The notes: a model not told the origin generated them from the sequence alone. Positions 15,200 through 29,259 are shown, counted from the stretch's first letter. The stretch: DNA of 64,000 nt from Bombus terrestris (GCF_910591885.1 NW_025963576.1:248001-312000); one strand, 5' to 3'. Numbers and translations are program-made.

Positions 15200-16090
15200 C
15201 GTGGGACAACGTGGGACAACGTGGGACACCGTGGGACACCGTTGGACACCGTTGGACACCGTGGGACACCGTTGGACACCGTTGGACATCGTTGGACACC
15301 GTGGGACAACGTGGGACAACGTGGGACAACGTGGGACAACGTGGGACAACGTCGGACAACGTGGGACAACGTGGGACAATGTGGGACAACGTGGGACAAC
15401 GTGGGACAACGTGGGACAACGTGAGACAACGTGGGACAACGTGGGACAACGTGGGACATCGTGGGACAACGTGGGACAACGTGGGACAACGTGGGACAAC
15501 GTGGGACATCGTTGGACACCGTTGGACACCGTGGGACAACGTGGGACAACGTGGGACAACGTGGGACAACGTGGGACAACGTGGGACAACGTGGGACAAC
15601 GTGGGACAACGTGGGACAACGTGGGACAACGTGGGACAGCGTGGGACAACGTGGGACACCGTTGGACATCGTTGGACAACGTGGGACAACGTGGGACAAC
15701 GTGGGACAACGTGGGACAACGTGGGACAACGTGGGACAACGTGGGACAACGTGGGACACCGTTGGACACCGTGGGACACCGTTGGACACCGTTGGACATC
15801 GTTGGACACCGTGGGACAACGTGGGACAACGTGGGACATCGTTGGACACCGTGGGACAACGTGGGACAACGTGGGACAACGTGGGACACCGTTGGACACC
15901 GTTGGACATCGTTGGACATCGTTGGACATCGTGGGACACCGTTGGACATCGCTGGACACCGTTGGACATCGTTGGACACCGTGGGACAACGTGGGACAAC
16001 GTGGGACAACGTGGGACAACGTGGGACAACGTGGGACAACGTGGGGCAACGTGGGACAACGTGGGACATCGTGAGACAACGTGGGACAAC
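15200..16090 (+). repeat. GTCGG-GTGAG-GTGAG-GAGGG module, third of four copies
   Basis: Four copies of a roughly 0.9-kb module lie near 9.44-10.33, 11.55-12.44, 15.20-16.09 and 17.38-18.27 kb. GTCGG to GTGGGACAAT is always 20 bp, GTGGGACAAT to the first GTGAG position always 50 bp, and first to second GTGAG position always 650 bp. The first GTGAG is present at 9661, 15421 and 17601 but absent in the second copy, which splits the copies into two subfamilies. A reduced relative (GTCGG and AAT only) sits in duplication A at 81 and 22441. Confidence 0.85.
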
Positions 16091-16409
16091 GAGGGACAAC
16101 GTGGGACAACGTGGGACAACGTGGGACAACGTGGGACATCGTTGGACACCGTTGGACACCGTTGGACACCGTTGGACACCGTTGGACATCGGTGGACATC
16201 GTGGGACACCGTTGGACACCGTGGGACAACGTGGGACAACGTGGGACAACGTGGGACACCGTTGGACACCGTTGGACATCGTTGGACATCGTTGGACATC
16301 GTGGGACACCGTTGGACAACGTGGGACAACGTGGGACAACGTGGGACACCGTGGGACACCGTTGGACACCGTTGGACATCGTTGGACACCGTGGGACAAC
16401 GTGGGACAT

Positions 16410-19400
16410 CGTTGGACACCGTGGGACAACGTGGGACAACGTGGGACAACGTGGGACAACGTGGGACAACGTGGGACAACGTGGGACAACGTGGGACAAC
16501 TTGGGACAACGTGGGACAACGTGGGACAACGTGGGACATCGTGGGACAACGGGGGACAACGTGGGACAACGTGGGACAACGTGGGACACCGTTGGACATC
16601 GTGGGACACCGTTGGACATCGTTGGACACCGTGGGACAACGTGGGACAACGTGGGACAACGTGGGACACCGTTGGACACCGTTGGACATCGTTGGACATC
16701 GTTGGACATCGTGGGACACCGTTGGACATCGTTGGACATCGTTGGACACCGTGGGACAACGTGGGACAACGTGGGACAACGTGGGACAACGTGGGACAAC
16801 GTGGGACAACGTGGGACAACGTGGGACAACGTGGGACAACGTGGGACAACGTGGGACAACGTGGGACAACGTGGGACAACGTGGGACACCGTTGGACATC
16901 GTTGGACAACGTGGGACAACGTGGGACAACGTGGGACAACGTGGGACACCGTTGGACACCGTGGGACACCGTTGGACACCGTTGGACATCGTGGGACACC
17001 GTGGGACAACGTGGGACAACGTGGGACAACGTGGGACAACGTGGGACAACGTGGGACAACGTGGGACAACGTGGGACAACGTGGGACAACGTGGGACAAC
17101 GTGGGACACTGTGGGACAACGTGGGACAACGTGGGACAACGTGGGACAACGTGGGACAACGTCGGACAACGTGGGACAACGTGGGACAACGTGGGACAAC
17201 GTGGGACAACGTGGGACACCGTTGGACAACGTGGGACACCGTTGGACATCGTTGGACACCGTGGGACAACGCGGGACAACGTGGGACAACGTGGGACACC
17301 GTTGGACACCGTTGGACATCGTTGGACATCGTTGGACATCGTGGGACACCGTTGGACATCGTTGGACATCGTTGGACACCGTGGGACAACGTGGGACAAC
17401 GTGGGACAACGTGGGACACCGTGGGACACCGTTGGACACCGTTGGACACCGTGGGACACCGTTGGACACCGTTGGACATCGTTGGACACCGTGGGACAAC
17501 GTGGGACAACGTGGGACAACGTGGGACAACGTCGGACAACGTGGGACAACGTGGGACAATGTGGGACAACGTGGGACAACGTGGGACAACGTGGGACAAC
17601 GTGAGACAACGTGGGACAACGTGGGACAACGTGGGACATCGTGGGACAACGTGGGACAACGTGGGACAACGTGGGACAACGTGGGACATCGTTGGACACC
17701 GTTGGACACCGTGGGACAACGTGGGACAACGTGGGACAACGTGGGACAACGTGGGACAACGTGGGACAACGTGGGACAACGTGGGACAACGTGGGACAAC
17801 GTGGGACAACGTGGGACAGCGTGGGACAACGTGGGACACCGTTGGACATCGTTGGACAACGTGGGACAACGTGGGACAACGTGGGACAACGTGGGACAAC
17901 GTGGGACAACGTGGGACAACGTGGGACAACGTGGGACACCGTTGGACACCGTGGGACACCGTTGGACACCGTTGGACATCGTTGGACACCGTGGGACAAC
18001 GTGGGACAACGTGGGACATCGTTGGACACCGTGGGACAACGTGGGACAACGTGGGACAACGTGGGACACCGTTGGACACCGTTGGACATCGTTGGACATC
18101 GTTGGACATCGTGGGACACCGTTGGACATCGCTGGACACCGTTGGACATCGTTGGACACCGTGGGACAACGTGGGACAACGTGGGACAACGTGGGACAAC
18201 GTGGGACAACGTGGGACAACGTGGGGCAACGTGGGACAACGTGGGACATCGTGAGACAACGTGGGACAACGAGGGACAACGTGGGACAACGTGGGACAAC
18301 GTGGGACACCGTTGGACATCGTTGGACACCGTGGGACAACGTGGGACAACGTGGGACAACGTGGGACACCGTTGGACACCGTTGGACATCGTTGGACACC
18401 GTTGGACACCGTGGGACAACGTGGGACAACGTGGGACAACGTGGGACAACGTGGGACACCGTTGGACACCGTGGGACAACGTGGGACAACGTGGGACAAC
18501 GTGGGACACCGTTGGACATCGTTGGACACCGTGGGACAACGTGGGACAACGTGGGACAACGTGGGACAACGTGGGACAACGTGGGACAACGTGGGACAAC
18601 GTGGGACAACTTGGGACAACGTGGGACAACGTGGGACAACGTGGGACATCGTGGGACAACGTGGGACAACGTGGGACAACGTGGGACAACGTGGGACACC
18701 GTTGGACAACGTGGGACACCGTTGGACATCGTTGGACACCGTGGGACAACGCGGGACAACGTGGGACAACGTGGGACACCGTTGGACACCGTTGGACATC
18801 GTTGGACATCGTTGGACATCGTGGGACACCGTTGGGCATCGTTGGACATCGTTGGACACCGTGGGACAACGTGGGACAACGTGGGACAACGTGGGACAAC
18901 GTGGGACAACGTGGGACAACGTGGGACAACGTGGGACAACGTGGGACAACGTGGGACAACGTGGGACAACGTGGGACAACGTGGGACAACGTGGGACACC
19001 GTTGGACATCGTTGGACAACGTGGGACAACGTGGGACAACGTGGGACAACGTGGGACACCGTTGGACACCGTGGGACACCGTTGGACACCGTTGGACATC
19101 GTTGGACACCGTGGGACAACGTGGGACAACGTGGGACAACGTGGGACAACGTGGGACAACGTGGGACAACGTGGGACAACGTGGGACAACGTGGGACATC
19201 GTGGGACAACGTGGGACAACGTGGGACAACGTGGGACACCGTTGGACAACGTGGGACACCGTTGGACATCGTTGGACACCGTGGGACAACGTGGGACAAC
19301 GTGGGACAACGTGGGACACCGTTGGACACCGTTGGACATCGTTGGACATCGTTGGACATCGTGGGACACCGTTGGACATCGCTGGACACCGTTGGACATC

Positions 19401-20060
19401 GTTGGACACAGTGGGACAACGTGGGACAACGTGGGACAACGTGGGACAACGTGGGACAACGTGGGGCAACGTGGGACAACGTGGGACATCGTGGGACAAC
19501 GTGGGACAACGAGGGACAACGTGGGACAACGTGGGACAACGTGGGACACCGTTGGACATCGTTGGACACCGTGGGACAACGTGGGACAACGTGGGACAAC
19601 GTGGGACACCGTTGGACACCGTTGGACATCGTTGGACACCGTTGGACACCGTGGGACAACGTGGGACAACGTGGGACAACGTGGGACAACGTGGGACAAC
19701 GTGGGACAACGTGGGACAACGTGGGACAACGTGGGACAACGTGGGACACCGTTGGACATCGTTGGACACCGTGGGACAACGTGGGACAACGTGGGACAAC
19801 GTGGGACATCGTTGGACACCGTTGGACACCGTTGGACACCGTTGGACACCGTTGGACATCGGTGGACATCGTGGGACACCGTTGGACACCGTGGGACAAC
19901 GTGGGACAACGTGGGACAACGTGGGACACCGTTGGACACCGTTGGACATCGTTGGACATCGTTGGACATCGTGGGACACCGTTGGACAACGTGGGACAAC
20001 GTGGGACAACGTGGGACACCGTGGGACACCGTTGGACACCGTTGGACATCGTTGGACACC
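16410..20060 (+). repeat. Duplication D, copy 2 (partner about 10580-14220)
   Basis: It matches the markers of copy 1 in the same order. Private differences include GGGGGACAAC at 16551, plain GA at 16641 where the partner has GCGGG (10811), GTGAG at 17601 and GTTGGGCATC at 18831. It ends where the GT unit at 14231 meets GA at 20071. Confidence 0.88.
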
Positions 20061-20240
20061 GTGGGACAACGTGGGACAACGTGGGACACCGTTGGACACC
20101 GTGGGTCAACGTGGGACAACGTGGGACAACGTGGGACAACGTGGGACAACGTGGGACATCGTGGGACACCGTTGGACACCGTGGGACACCGTTGGACACC
20201 GTTGGACACCGTGGGACACCGTTGGACACCGTTGGACATC
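19741..20240 (+). repeat. Duplication B1, copy 2 (partner 7881-8370)
   Basis: This contains the second GTGGGTCAAC (20101) and GGTGG (19861). It is followed by about 0.7 kb without a counterpart next to copy 1, after which the match to the left array resumes as duplication B2. Confidence 0.85.
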
Positions 20241-21049
20241 GTTGGACACTGTGGGACAACGTGGGACAACGTGGGACAACGTGGGACAACGTGGGACAAC
20301 GTGGGACATCGTGGGACAACGTGGGACAACGTGGGACAACGTGGGACAACGTGGGACATCGTTGGACACCGTTGGACACCGTGGGACAACGTGGGACACC
20401 GTTGGACATCGTTGGACACCGTTGGACATCGTTGGACAACGTGGGACATCGTGGGACAACGTGGGACAACGTGGGACAACGTGGGACATCGTGGGACACC
20501 GTTGGACACCGTGGGACACCGTTGGACACCGTTGGACACCGTGGGACACCGTTGGACACCGTTGGACATCGTTGGACACTGTGGGACAACGTGGGACAAC
20601 GTGGGACAACGTGGGACAACGTGGGACAACGTCGGACAACGTGGGACAACGTGGGACAACGTGGGACAACGTGGGACAACGTGGGACACCGTTGGACAAC
20701 GTGGGACACCGTTGGACATCGTTGGACACCGTGGGACAACGCGGGACAACGTGGGACAACGTGGGACACCGTTGGACACCGTTGGACATCGTTGGACATC
20801 GTTGGACATCGTGGGACACCGTTGGACATCGTTGGACATCGTTGGACACCGTGGGACAACGTGGGACAACGTGGGACAACGTGGGACAACGTGGGACAAC
20901 GTGGGACAACGTGGGACAACGTGGGACATCGTTGGACACCGTGGGACAACGTGGGACACCGTGGGACACCGTTGGACACCGTTGGACATCGTTGGACACC
21001 GTGGGACAACGTGGGACAACGTGGGACAACGTGGGACAACGTGGGACAA

Positions 21050-22080
21050 CGTGGGACAACGTGGGACAACGTGGGACAACGTGGGACATCGTGGGACAAC
21101 GTGGGACAACGTGGGACAACGTGGGACAACGTGGGACAACGTGGGACACCGTTGGACAACGTGGGACACCGTTGGACATCGTTGGACACCGTGGGACAAC
21201 GTGGGACACCGTTGGACATCGTTGGACACCGTGGGACAACGTGGGACAACGTGGGACAACTTGGGACACCGTTGGACACCGTTGGACACCGTTGGACACC
21301 GTTGGACAACGTGGGACAACGTGGGACACCGTTGGACACCGTTGGACACCGTTGGACACCGTTGGACATCGTTGGACACCGTGGGACAACGTGGGACAAC
21401 GTGGGACAACGTGGGAAACCATGGAACAACGTGGGACAACGTGGGACACCGTTGGACATCGTTGGACAACGTGGGACAAAGTGGGACAACGTGGGACAAC
21501 GTGGGACAACGTGGGACAACGTGGGACAACGTGGGACACCGTTGGACACCGTGGGACACCGTTGGACACCGTTGGACACCGTTGGACATCGTTGGACACC
21601 GTTGGACACCGTTGGACACCGTTGGACATCGGTGGACATCGTGGGACACCGTTGGACACCGTGGGACAACGTGGGACAACGTGGGACAACGTGGGACACC
21701 GTTGGACACCGTTGGACATCGTTGGACATCGTTGGACATCGTGGGACACCGTTGGACAACGTGGGACAACGTGGGACAACGTGGGACACCGTGGGACACC
21801 GTTGGACACCGTTGGACATCGTTGGACACCGTGGGACAACGTGGGACAACGTGGGACACCGTTGGACACCGTGGGACAACGTGGGACAACGTGGGACAAC
21901 GTGGGACAACGTGGGACAACGTGGGACAACGTAGGACAACGTGGGACAACGTGGGACAACGTGGGACACCGTTGGACACCGTTGGACATCGTTGGACATC
22001 GTTGGACATCGTGGGACACCGTTGGACAACGTGGGACAACGTGGGACAACGTGGGACACCGTGGGACACCGTTGGACACC
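21050..22080 (+). repeat. Duplication B2, copy 2 (partner about 8460-9490)
   Basis: The same marker series as 8.46-9.49 kb occurs at a constant 12,590-bp offset with no unit gained or lost. Unit 21231 is plain TC where copy 1 has TTTGGACACC. The stretch ends just left of duplication A copy 2. Confidence 0.9.
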
Positions 22081-22360
22081 GTTGGACATCGTTGGACACC
22101 GTGGGACAACGTGGGACAACGTGGGACACCGTTGGACACCGTGGGACAACGTGGGACAACGTGGGACAACGTGGGACAACGTGGGACAACGTGGGACAAC
22201 GTAGGACAACGTGGGACAACGTGGGACACCGTTGGACATCGTTGGACAACGTGGGACATCGTGGGACAACGTGGGACAACGTGGGACAACGTGGGACATC
22301 GTGGGACACCGTTGGACACCGTGGGACACCGTTGGACACCGTTGGACACCGTGGGACACC

Positions 22361-23960
22361 GTTGGACACCGTTGGACATCGTTGGACACCGTGGGACAAC
22401 GTGGGACAACGTGGGACAACGTGGGACAACGTGGGACAACGTCGGACAACGTGGGACAACGTGGGACAATGTGGGACAACGTGGGACAACGTGGGACAAC
22501 GTGGGACAACGTGGGACAACGTGGGACAACGTGGGACAACGTGGGACATCGTGGGACAACGTGGGACAACGTGGGACAACGTGGGACAACGTGGGACATC
22601 GTTGGACACCGTTGGACACCGTGGGACAACGTGGGACAACGTGGGACAACGTGGGACAACGTGGGACAACGTGGGACAACGTGGGACACCGTGGGACAAC
22701 GTGGGACAACGTGGGACAACGTGGGACAACGTGGGACAACGTGGGACACCGTTGGACATCGTTGGACAACGTGGGACAACGTGGGACAACGTGGGACAAC
22801 GTGGGACAACGTGGGACAACGTGGGACAACGTGGGACACCGTTGGACACCGTGGGACACCGTTGGACACCGTTGGACATCGTTGGACACCGTGGGACAAC
22901 GTGGGACAACGTGGGACAACGTGGGACAACGTGGGACAACGTGGGACAACGTGGGACAACGTGGGACAACGTGGGACAACGTGGGACAACGTGGGACATC
23001 GTGGGACAACGTGGGACAACGTGGGACAACGTGGGACACCGTTGGACACCGTTGGACACCGTTGGACACCGTTGGACATCGTTGGACACCGTGGGACAAC
23101 GTGGGACAACGTGGGACAACGTGGGAAACCATGGAACAACGTGGGACAACGTGGGACACCGTTGGACATCGTTGGACATCGTTGGACACCGTGGGACAAC
23201 GTGGGACAACGTGGGAAAACGTGGGACAACGTGGGAAAACGTGTGACAACGTGGGACACCGTTGGACGTCGCTGGACACCGTTGGACATCGTTGGACACC
23301 GTGGGACAACGTGGGACAACGTGGGACAACGTGGGACAACGTGGGACAACGTGGGACAACGTGGGACAACGTGGGACAACGTGGGACAACGTGGGACATC
23401 GTGGGACAACGTGGGACAACGTGGGACAACGTGGGACAACGTGGGACATCGTTGGACACCGTTGGACACCGTGGGACAACGTGGGACAACGTGGGACAAC
23501 GTGGGACAACGTGGGACAACGTGGGACAACGTGGGACAACGTGGGACAACGTGGGACAACGTGGGACAACGTGGGACAACGTGGGACAACGTGGGACAAC
23601 GTGGGACAACGTGGGACATCGTGGGACAACGTGGGACAACGTGGGACAACGTGGGACAACGTGGGACAACGTGGGACACCGTTGGACATCGTTGGACACC
23701 GTGGGACAACGTGGGACAACGTGGGACAACGTGGGACACCGTTGGACACCGTTGGACACCGTTGGACACCGTTGGACATCGTTGGACACCGTGGGACAAC
23801 GTGGGACAACGTGGGACAACGTGGGAAACCATGGAACAACGTGGGACAACGTGGGACACCGTTGGACATCGTTGGACAACGTGGGACAACGTGGGACAAC
23901 GTGGGACAACGTGGGACACCGTTGGACATCGCTGGACACCGTTGGACATCGTTGGACACC
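22361..23960 (+). repeat. Long duplication A, copy 2 (partner 1-1610)
   Basis: This copy keeps all the private markers of bases 1-1610, with one GA unit fewer and a GC in place of GA at 22681. It forms the left edge of the R-type domain, so the L domain (2.6-22.4 kb) is bracketed by two direct copies of the same 1.6-kb segment. That is the layout expected if a block of about 22 kb were amplified in tandem, though only one and a fraction of such blocks is visible here. Confidence 0.9.
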
Positions 23961-24189
23961 GTGGGACACCGTTGGACAACGTGGGACACCGTTGGACATC
24001 GTTGGACACCGTGGGACAACGTGGGACAACGTGGGACCACGTGGGACAACGTGGGACAACGTGGGACAACGTGGGACAACGTGGGACAACGTGGGACATC
24101 GTTGGACACCGTTGGACACCGTGGGACAACGTGGGACAACGTGGGACCACGTGGGACAACGTGGGACAACGTGGGACAACGTGGGACAA

Positions 24190-25020
24190 CGTGGGACATC
24201 GTGGGACAACGTGGGACAACGTGGGACAACGTGGGACAACGTGGGACAACGTGGGACACCGTTGGACACCGTTGGACACCGTTGGACATCGTTGGACACC
24301 GTGGGACAACGTGGGACAACGTGGGACAACGTGGGAAACCATGGAACAACGTGGGACAACGTGGGACATCGTGGGACAACGTGGGACAACGTGGGAAACC
24401 ATGGAACAACGTGGGACAACGTGGGACATCGTGGGACAACGTGGGACAACGTGGGACAACGTGGGACAACGTGGGACATCGTTGGACACCGTTGGACACC
24501 GTGGGACAACGTGGGACAACGTGGGACCACGTGGGACAACGTGGGACAACGTGGGACAACGTGGGACAACGTGGGACATCGTGGGACAACGTGGGACAAC
24601 GTGGGACAACGTGGGACAACGTGGGACAACGTGGGACACCGTTGGACACCGTTGGACACCGTTGGACACCGTTGGACATCGTTGGACACCGTGGGACAAC
24701 GTGGGACAACGTGGGACAACGTGGGAAACCATGGAACAACGTGGGACAACGTGGGACACCGTTGGACATCGTTGGACATCGTTGGACACCGTGGGACAAC
24801 GTGGGACAACGTGGGAAAACGTGGGACAACGTGGGACACCGTTGGACATCGCTGGACACCGTTGGACATCGTTGGACACCGTGGGACAACGTGGGACAAC
24901 GTGGGACAACGTGGGACAACGTGGGACAACGTGGGACAACGTGGGACAACGTGGGACACCGTTGGACACCGTGGGACACCGTTGGACACCGTTGGACATC
25001 GTTGGACACCGTGGGACAAC
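24190..25020 (+). repeat. Duplication E, copy 1 (partner about 28400-29230)
   Basis: A constant 4,210-bp offset is shown by two CCATGG pairs 60 bp apart (24341/24401 against 28551/28611), the GTGGGACCAC unit (24521/28731) and the next CCATGG (24731/28941). Copy 2 differs by GCGGG at 28621. Confidence 0.85.
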
Positions 25021-25249
25021 GTGGGACACCGTGGGACAACGTGGGACAACGTGGGACAACGTGGGACAACGTGGGACAACGTGGGACAACGTGGGACAAC
25101 GTGGGACAACGTGGGACAACGTGGGACATCGTGGGACAACGTGGGACAACGTGGGACAACGTGGGACACCGTTGGACACCGTTGGACACCGTTGGACACC
25201 GTTGGACATCGTTGGACACCGTGGGACAACGTGGGACAACGTGGGACAA

Positions 25250-26380
25250 CGTGGGAAACCATGGAACAACGTGGGACAACGTGGGACACCGTTGGACATC
25301 GTTGGAGATCGTTGGACACCGTGGGACAACGTGGGACAACGTGGGAAAACGTGGGACAACGTGGGACAACGTGGGACAACGTGGGAAACCATGGAACAAC
25401 GTGGGACAACGTGGGACACCGTTGGACATCGTTGGACAACGTGGGACAACGTGGGACAACGTGGGACAACGTGGGACAACGTGGGACAACGTGGGACATC
25501 GTGGGACAACGTGGGACAACGTGGGACAACGTGGGACGACGTGGGACAACGTGGGACAACGTCGGACAACGTGGGACAACGTGGGACAACGTGGGACAAC
25601 GTGGGACAACGTGGGACAACGTGGGACAACGTGGGACAACGTGGGACACCGTTGGACATCGTTGGACACCGTGGGACAACGTGGGACAACGTGGGACACC
25701 GTTGGACACCGTTGGACACCGTTGGACACCGTTGGACATCGTTGGACACCGTGGGACAACGTGGGACAACGTGGGACAACGTGGGAAACCATGGAACAAC
25801 GTGGGACAACGTGGGACACCGTTGGACATCGTTGGACAACGTGGGACAACGTGGGACAACGTGGGACAACGTGGGACAACGTGGGACAACGTGGGACAAC
25901 GTGGGACACCGTTGGACACCGTGGGACACCGTTGGACACCGTTGGACATCGTTGGACACCGTGGGACAACGTGGGACAACGTGGGACAACGTGGGACAAC
26001 GTGGGACAACGTGGGACATCGTGGGACAACGTGGGACAACGTGGGACAACGTGGGACACCGTTGGACACCGTTGGACACCGTTGGACACCGTTGGACATC
26101 GTTGGACACCGTGGGACAACGTGGGACAACGTGGGACAACGTGGGAAACCATGGAACAACGTGGGACAACGTGGGACACCGTTGGACATCGTTGGAGATC
26201 GTTGGACACCGTGGGACAACGTGGGACAACGTGGGAAAACGTGGGACAACGTGGGACAACGTGGGACAACGTGGGAAACCATGGAACAACGTGGGACAAC
26301 GTGGGACACCGTTGGACATCGTTGGACAACGTGGGACAACGTGGGACAACGTGGGACAACGTGGGACAACGTGGGACAAC
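25250..26380 (+). repeat. GTTGGAGATC module, copy 1 of 4
   Basis: The module runs CCATGG (25261), GTTGGAGATC (25301), CCATGG (25391), GTGGGACGAC (25531), GTCGG (25561), CCATGG (25791, 26151), second GTTGGAGATC (26191), CCATGG (26281). The pair of GTTGGAGATC units lies 890 bp apart here and 900 bp apart in the other three copies, so the module itself looks like an older ~0.9-kb duplication. Confidence 0.88.
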
Positions 26381-26529
26381 GTGGGACAACGTGGGACAAC
26401 GTGGGACAACGTGGGACAACGTGGGACAACGTGGGACATCGTTGGACATCGTTGGACACCGTGGGACAACGTGGGACAACGTGGGAAAACGTGGGACAAC
26501 GTGGGACACCGTTGGACATCGCTGGACAC

Positions 26530-27220
26530 CGTTGGACATCGTTGGACACCGTGGGACAACGTGGGACACCGTTGGACATCGTTGGACACCGTGGGACAAC
26601 GTGGGACAACGTGGGTCCACGTGGGACAACGTGGGACAACGTGGGACAACGTGGGACAACGTGGGACCACGTGGGACAACGTGGGACAACGTGGGACAAC
26701 GTGGGACAACGTGGGACATCGTGGGACAACGTGGGACAACGTGGGACATCGTGGGACAACGTGGGACAACGTGGGACAACGTGGGACAACGTGGGACACC
26801 GTTGGACAACGTGGGACACCGTTGGACATCGTTGGACACCGTGGGACAACGTGGGACAACGTGGGACCACGTGGGACAACGTGGGACAACGTGGGACAAC
26901 GTGGGACAACGTGGGACATCGTGGGACAACGTGGGACAACGTGGGACAACGTGGGACAACGTGGGACAACGTGGGACACCGTTGGACACCGTTGGACACC
27001 GTTGGACACCGTTGGACATCGTTGGACACCGTGGGACAACGTGGGACAACGTGGGACAACGTGGGAAACCATGGAACAACGTGGGACAACGTGGGACACC
27101 GTTGGACATCGTTGGACATCGTTGGACACCGTGGGACAACGTGGGACAACGTGGGAAAACGTGGGACAACGTGGGACACCGTTGGACATCGCTGGACACC
27201 GTTGGACATCGTTGGACACC
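26530..27220 (+). repeat. Duplication F, copy 1 (partner about 34330-35020)
   Basis: A constant 7,800-bp offset: GTGGGTCCAC 26611/34411, GTGGGACCAC 26661/34461 and 26861/34661, CCATGG 27071/34871. GTGGGTCCAC is found only in these two places. The copies part at 27221, where TT meets GA. Confidence 0.88.
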
Positions 27221-28399
27221 GTTGGACATCGTTGGACACCGTGGGACAACGTGGGACAACGTGGGACAACGTGGGACAACGTGGGACAACGTGGGACAAC
27301 GTGGGACAACGTGGGACAACGTGGGACAACGTGGGACAACGTGGGACAACGTGGGACAACGTGGGACAACGTGGGACAACGTGGGACAACGTGGGACAAC
27401 GTGGGACAACGTGGGACACCGTTGGACATCGTTGGACATCGTTGGACACCGTGGGACAACGTGGGACAACGTGGGAAAACGTGGGACAACGTGGGACACC
27501 GTTGGACATCGCTGGACACCGTTGGACATCGTTGGACACCGTGGGACAACGTGGGACAACGTGGGACAACGTGGGACAACGTGGGACAACGTGGGACAAC
27601 GTGGGACAACGTGGGACAACGTGGGAAAACGTGGGACAACGTGGGACACCGTTGGACATCGCTGGACACCGTTGGACATCGTTGGACACCGTGGGACAAC
27701 GTGGGACAACGTGGGACAACGTGGGACAACGTGGGACAACGTGGGACAACGTGGGACAACGTGGGACAACGTGGGACAACGTGGGACAACGTGGGACAAC
27801 GTGGGACAACGTGGGACATCGTGGGACAACGTGGGACAACGTGGGACAACGTGGGACAACGTGGGACATCGTTGGACACCGTTGGACACCGTGGGACAAC
27901 GTGGGACAACGTGGGACAACGTGGGACAACGTGGGACAACGTGGGACAACGTGGGACAACGTGGGACAACGTGGGACAACGTGGGACAACGTGGGACAAC
28001 GTGGGACAACGTGGGACAACGTGGGACAACGTGGGACATCGTGGGACAACGTGGGACAACGTGGGACAACGTGGGACAACGTGGGACAACGTGGGAAAAC
28101 GTGGGACAACGTGGGACACCGTTGGACATCGCTGGACACCGTTGGACATCGTTGGACACCGTGGGACAACGTGGGACAACGTGGGACAACGTGGGACAAC
28201 GTGGGACAACGTGGGACAACGTGGGACAACGTGGGACAACGTGGGACATCGTTGGACACCGTTGGACACCGTGGGACAACGTGGGACAACGTGGGACCAC
28301 GTGGGACAACGTGGGACAACGTGGGACAACGTGGGACAACGTGGGACATCGTGGGACAACGTGGGACAACGTGGGACAACGTGGGACAACGTGGGACAA

Positions 28400-29230
28400 C
28401 GTGGGACATCGTGGGACAACGTGGGACAACGTGGGACAACGTGGGACAACGTGGGACAACGTGGGACACCGTTGGACACCGTTGGACACCGTTGGACATC
28501 GTTGGACACCGTGGGACAACGTGGGACAACGTGGGACAACGTGGGAAACCATGGAACAACGTGGGACAACGTGGGACATCGTGGGACAACGTGGGACAAC
28601 GTGGGAAACCATGGAACAACGCGGGACAACGTGGGACATCGTGGGACAACGTGGGACAACGTGGGACAACGTGGGACAACGTGGGACATCGTTGGACACC
28701 GTTGGACACCGTGGGACAACGTGGGACAACGTGGGACCACGTGGGACAACGTGGGACAACGTGGGACAACGTGGGACAACGTGGGACATCGTGGGACAAC
28801 GTGGGACAACGTGGGACAACGTGGGACAACGTGGGACAACGTGGGACACCGTTGGACACCGTTGGACACCGTTGGACACCGTTGGACATCGTTGGACACC
28901 GTGGGACAACGTGGGACAACGTGGGACAACGTGGGAAACCATGGAACAACGTGGGACAACGTGGGACACCGTTGGACATCGTTGGACATCGTTGGACACC
29001 GTGGGACAACGTGGGACAACGTGGGAAAACGTGGGACAACGTGGGACACCGTTGGACATCGCTGGACACCGTTGGACATCGTTGGACACCGTGGGACAAC
29101 GTGGGACAACGTGGGACAACGTGGGACAACGTGGGACAACGTGGGACAACGTGGGACAACGTGGGACACCGTTGGACACCGTGGGACACCGTTGGACACC
29201 GTTGGACATCGTTGGACACCGTGGGACAAC
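28400..29230 (+). repeat. Duplication E, copy 2 (partner about 24190-25020)
   Basis: The same CCATGG doublet and GTGGGACCAC spacing as 24.19-25.02 kb, 4,210 bp away. It is followed directly by a GTTGGAGATC module, as in copy 1 but with a different junction length. Confidence 0.85.
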
Positions 29231-29259
29231 GTGGGACAACGTGGGACAACGTGGGACAA

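Larger units (their letters stand above)
2601..22360 (+). repeat. L-type array domain
   Basis: This domain is marked by units almost confined to it: GCGGGACAAC (3331, 4011, 4651, 4961, 5651, 6031, 7181, 7611, 10811, 11431, 12921, 14471, 15081, 17271, 18751, 20741 among others), GAGGGACAAC (3771, 4481, 6511, 6681, 10331, 12441, 13671, 16091, 18271, 19511), GTGGGGCAAC, and GGTGGACATC (8001, 9041, 14021, 16191, 19861, 21631). CCATGG pairs are nearly absent; I see them only at 8831 and 21421, which are copies of each other. TT and TC units are frequent and cassettes are longer than in the flanking array. It is internally built from overlapping duplications. Confidence 0.8.
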
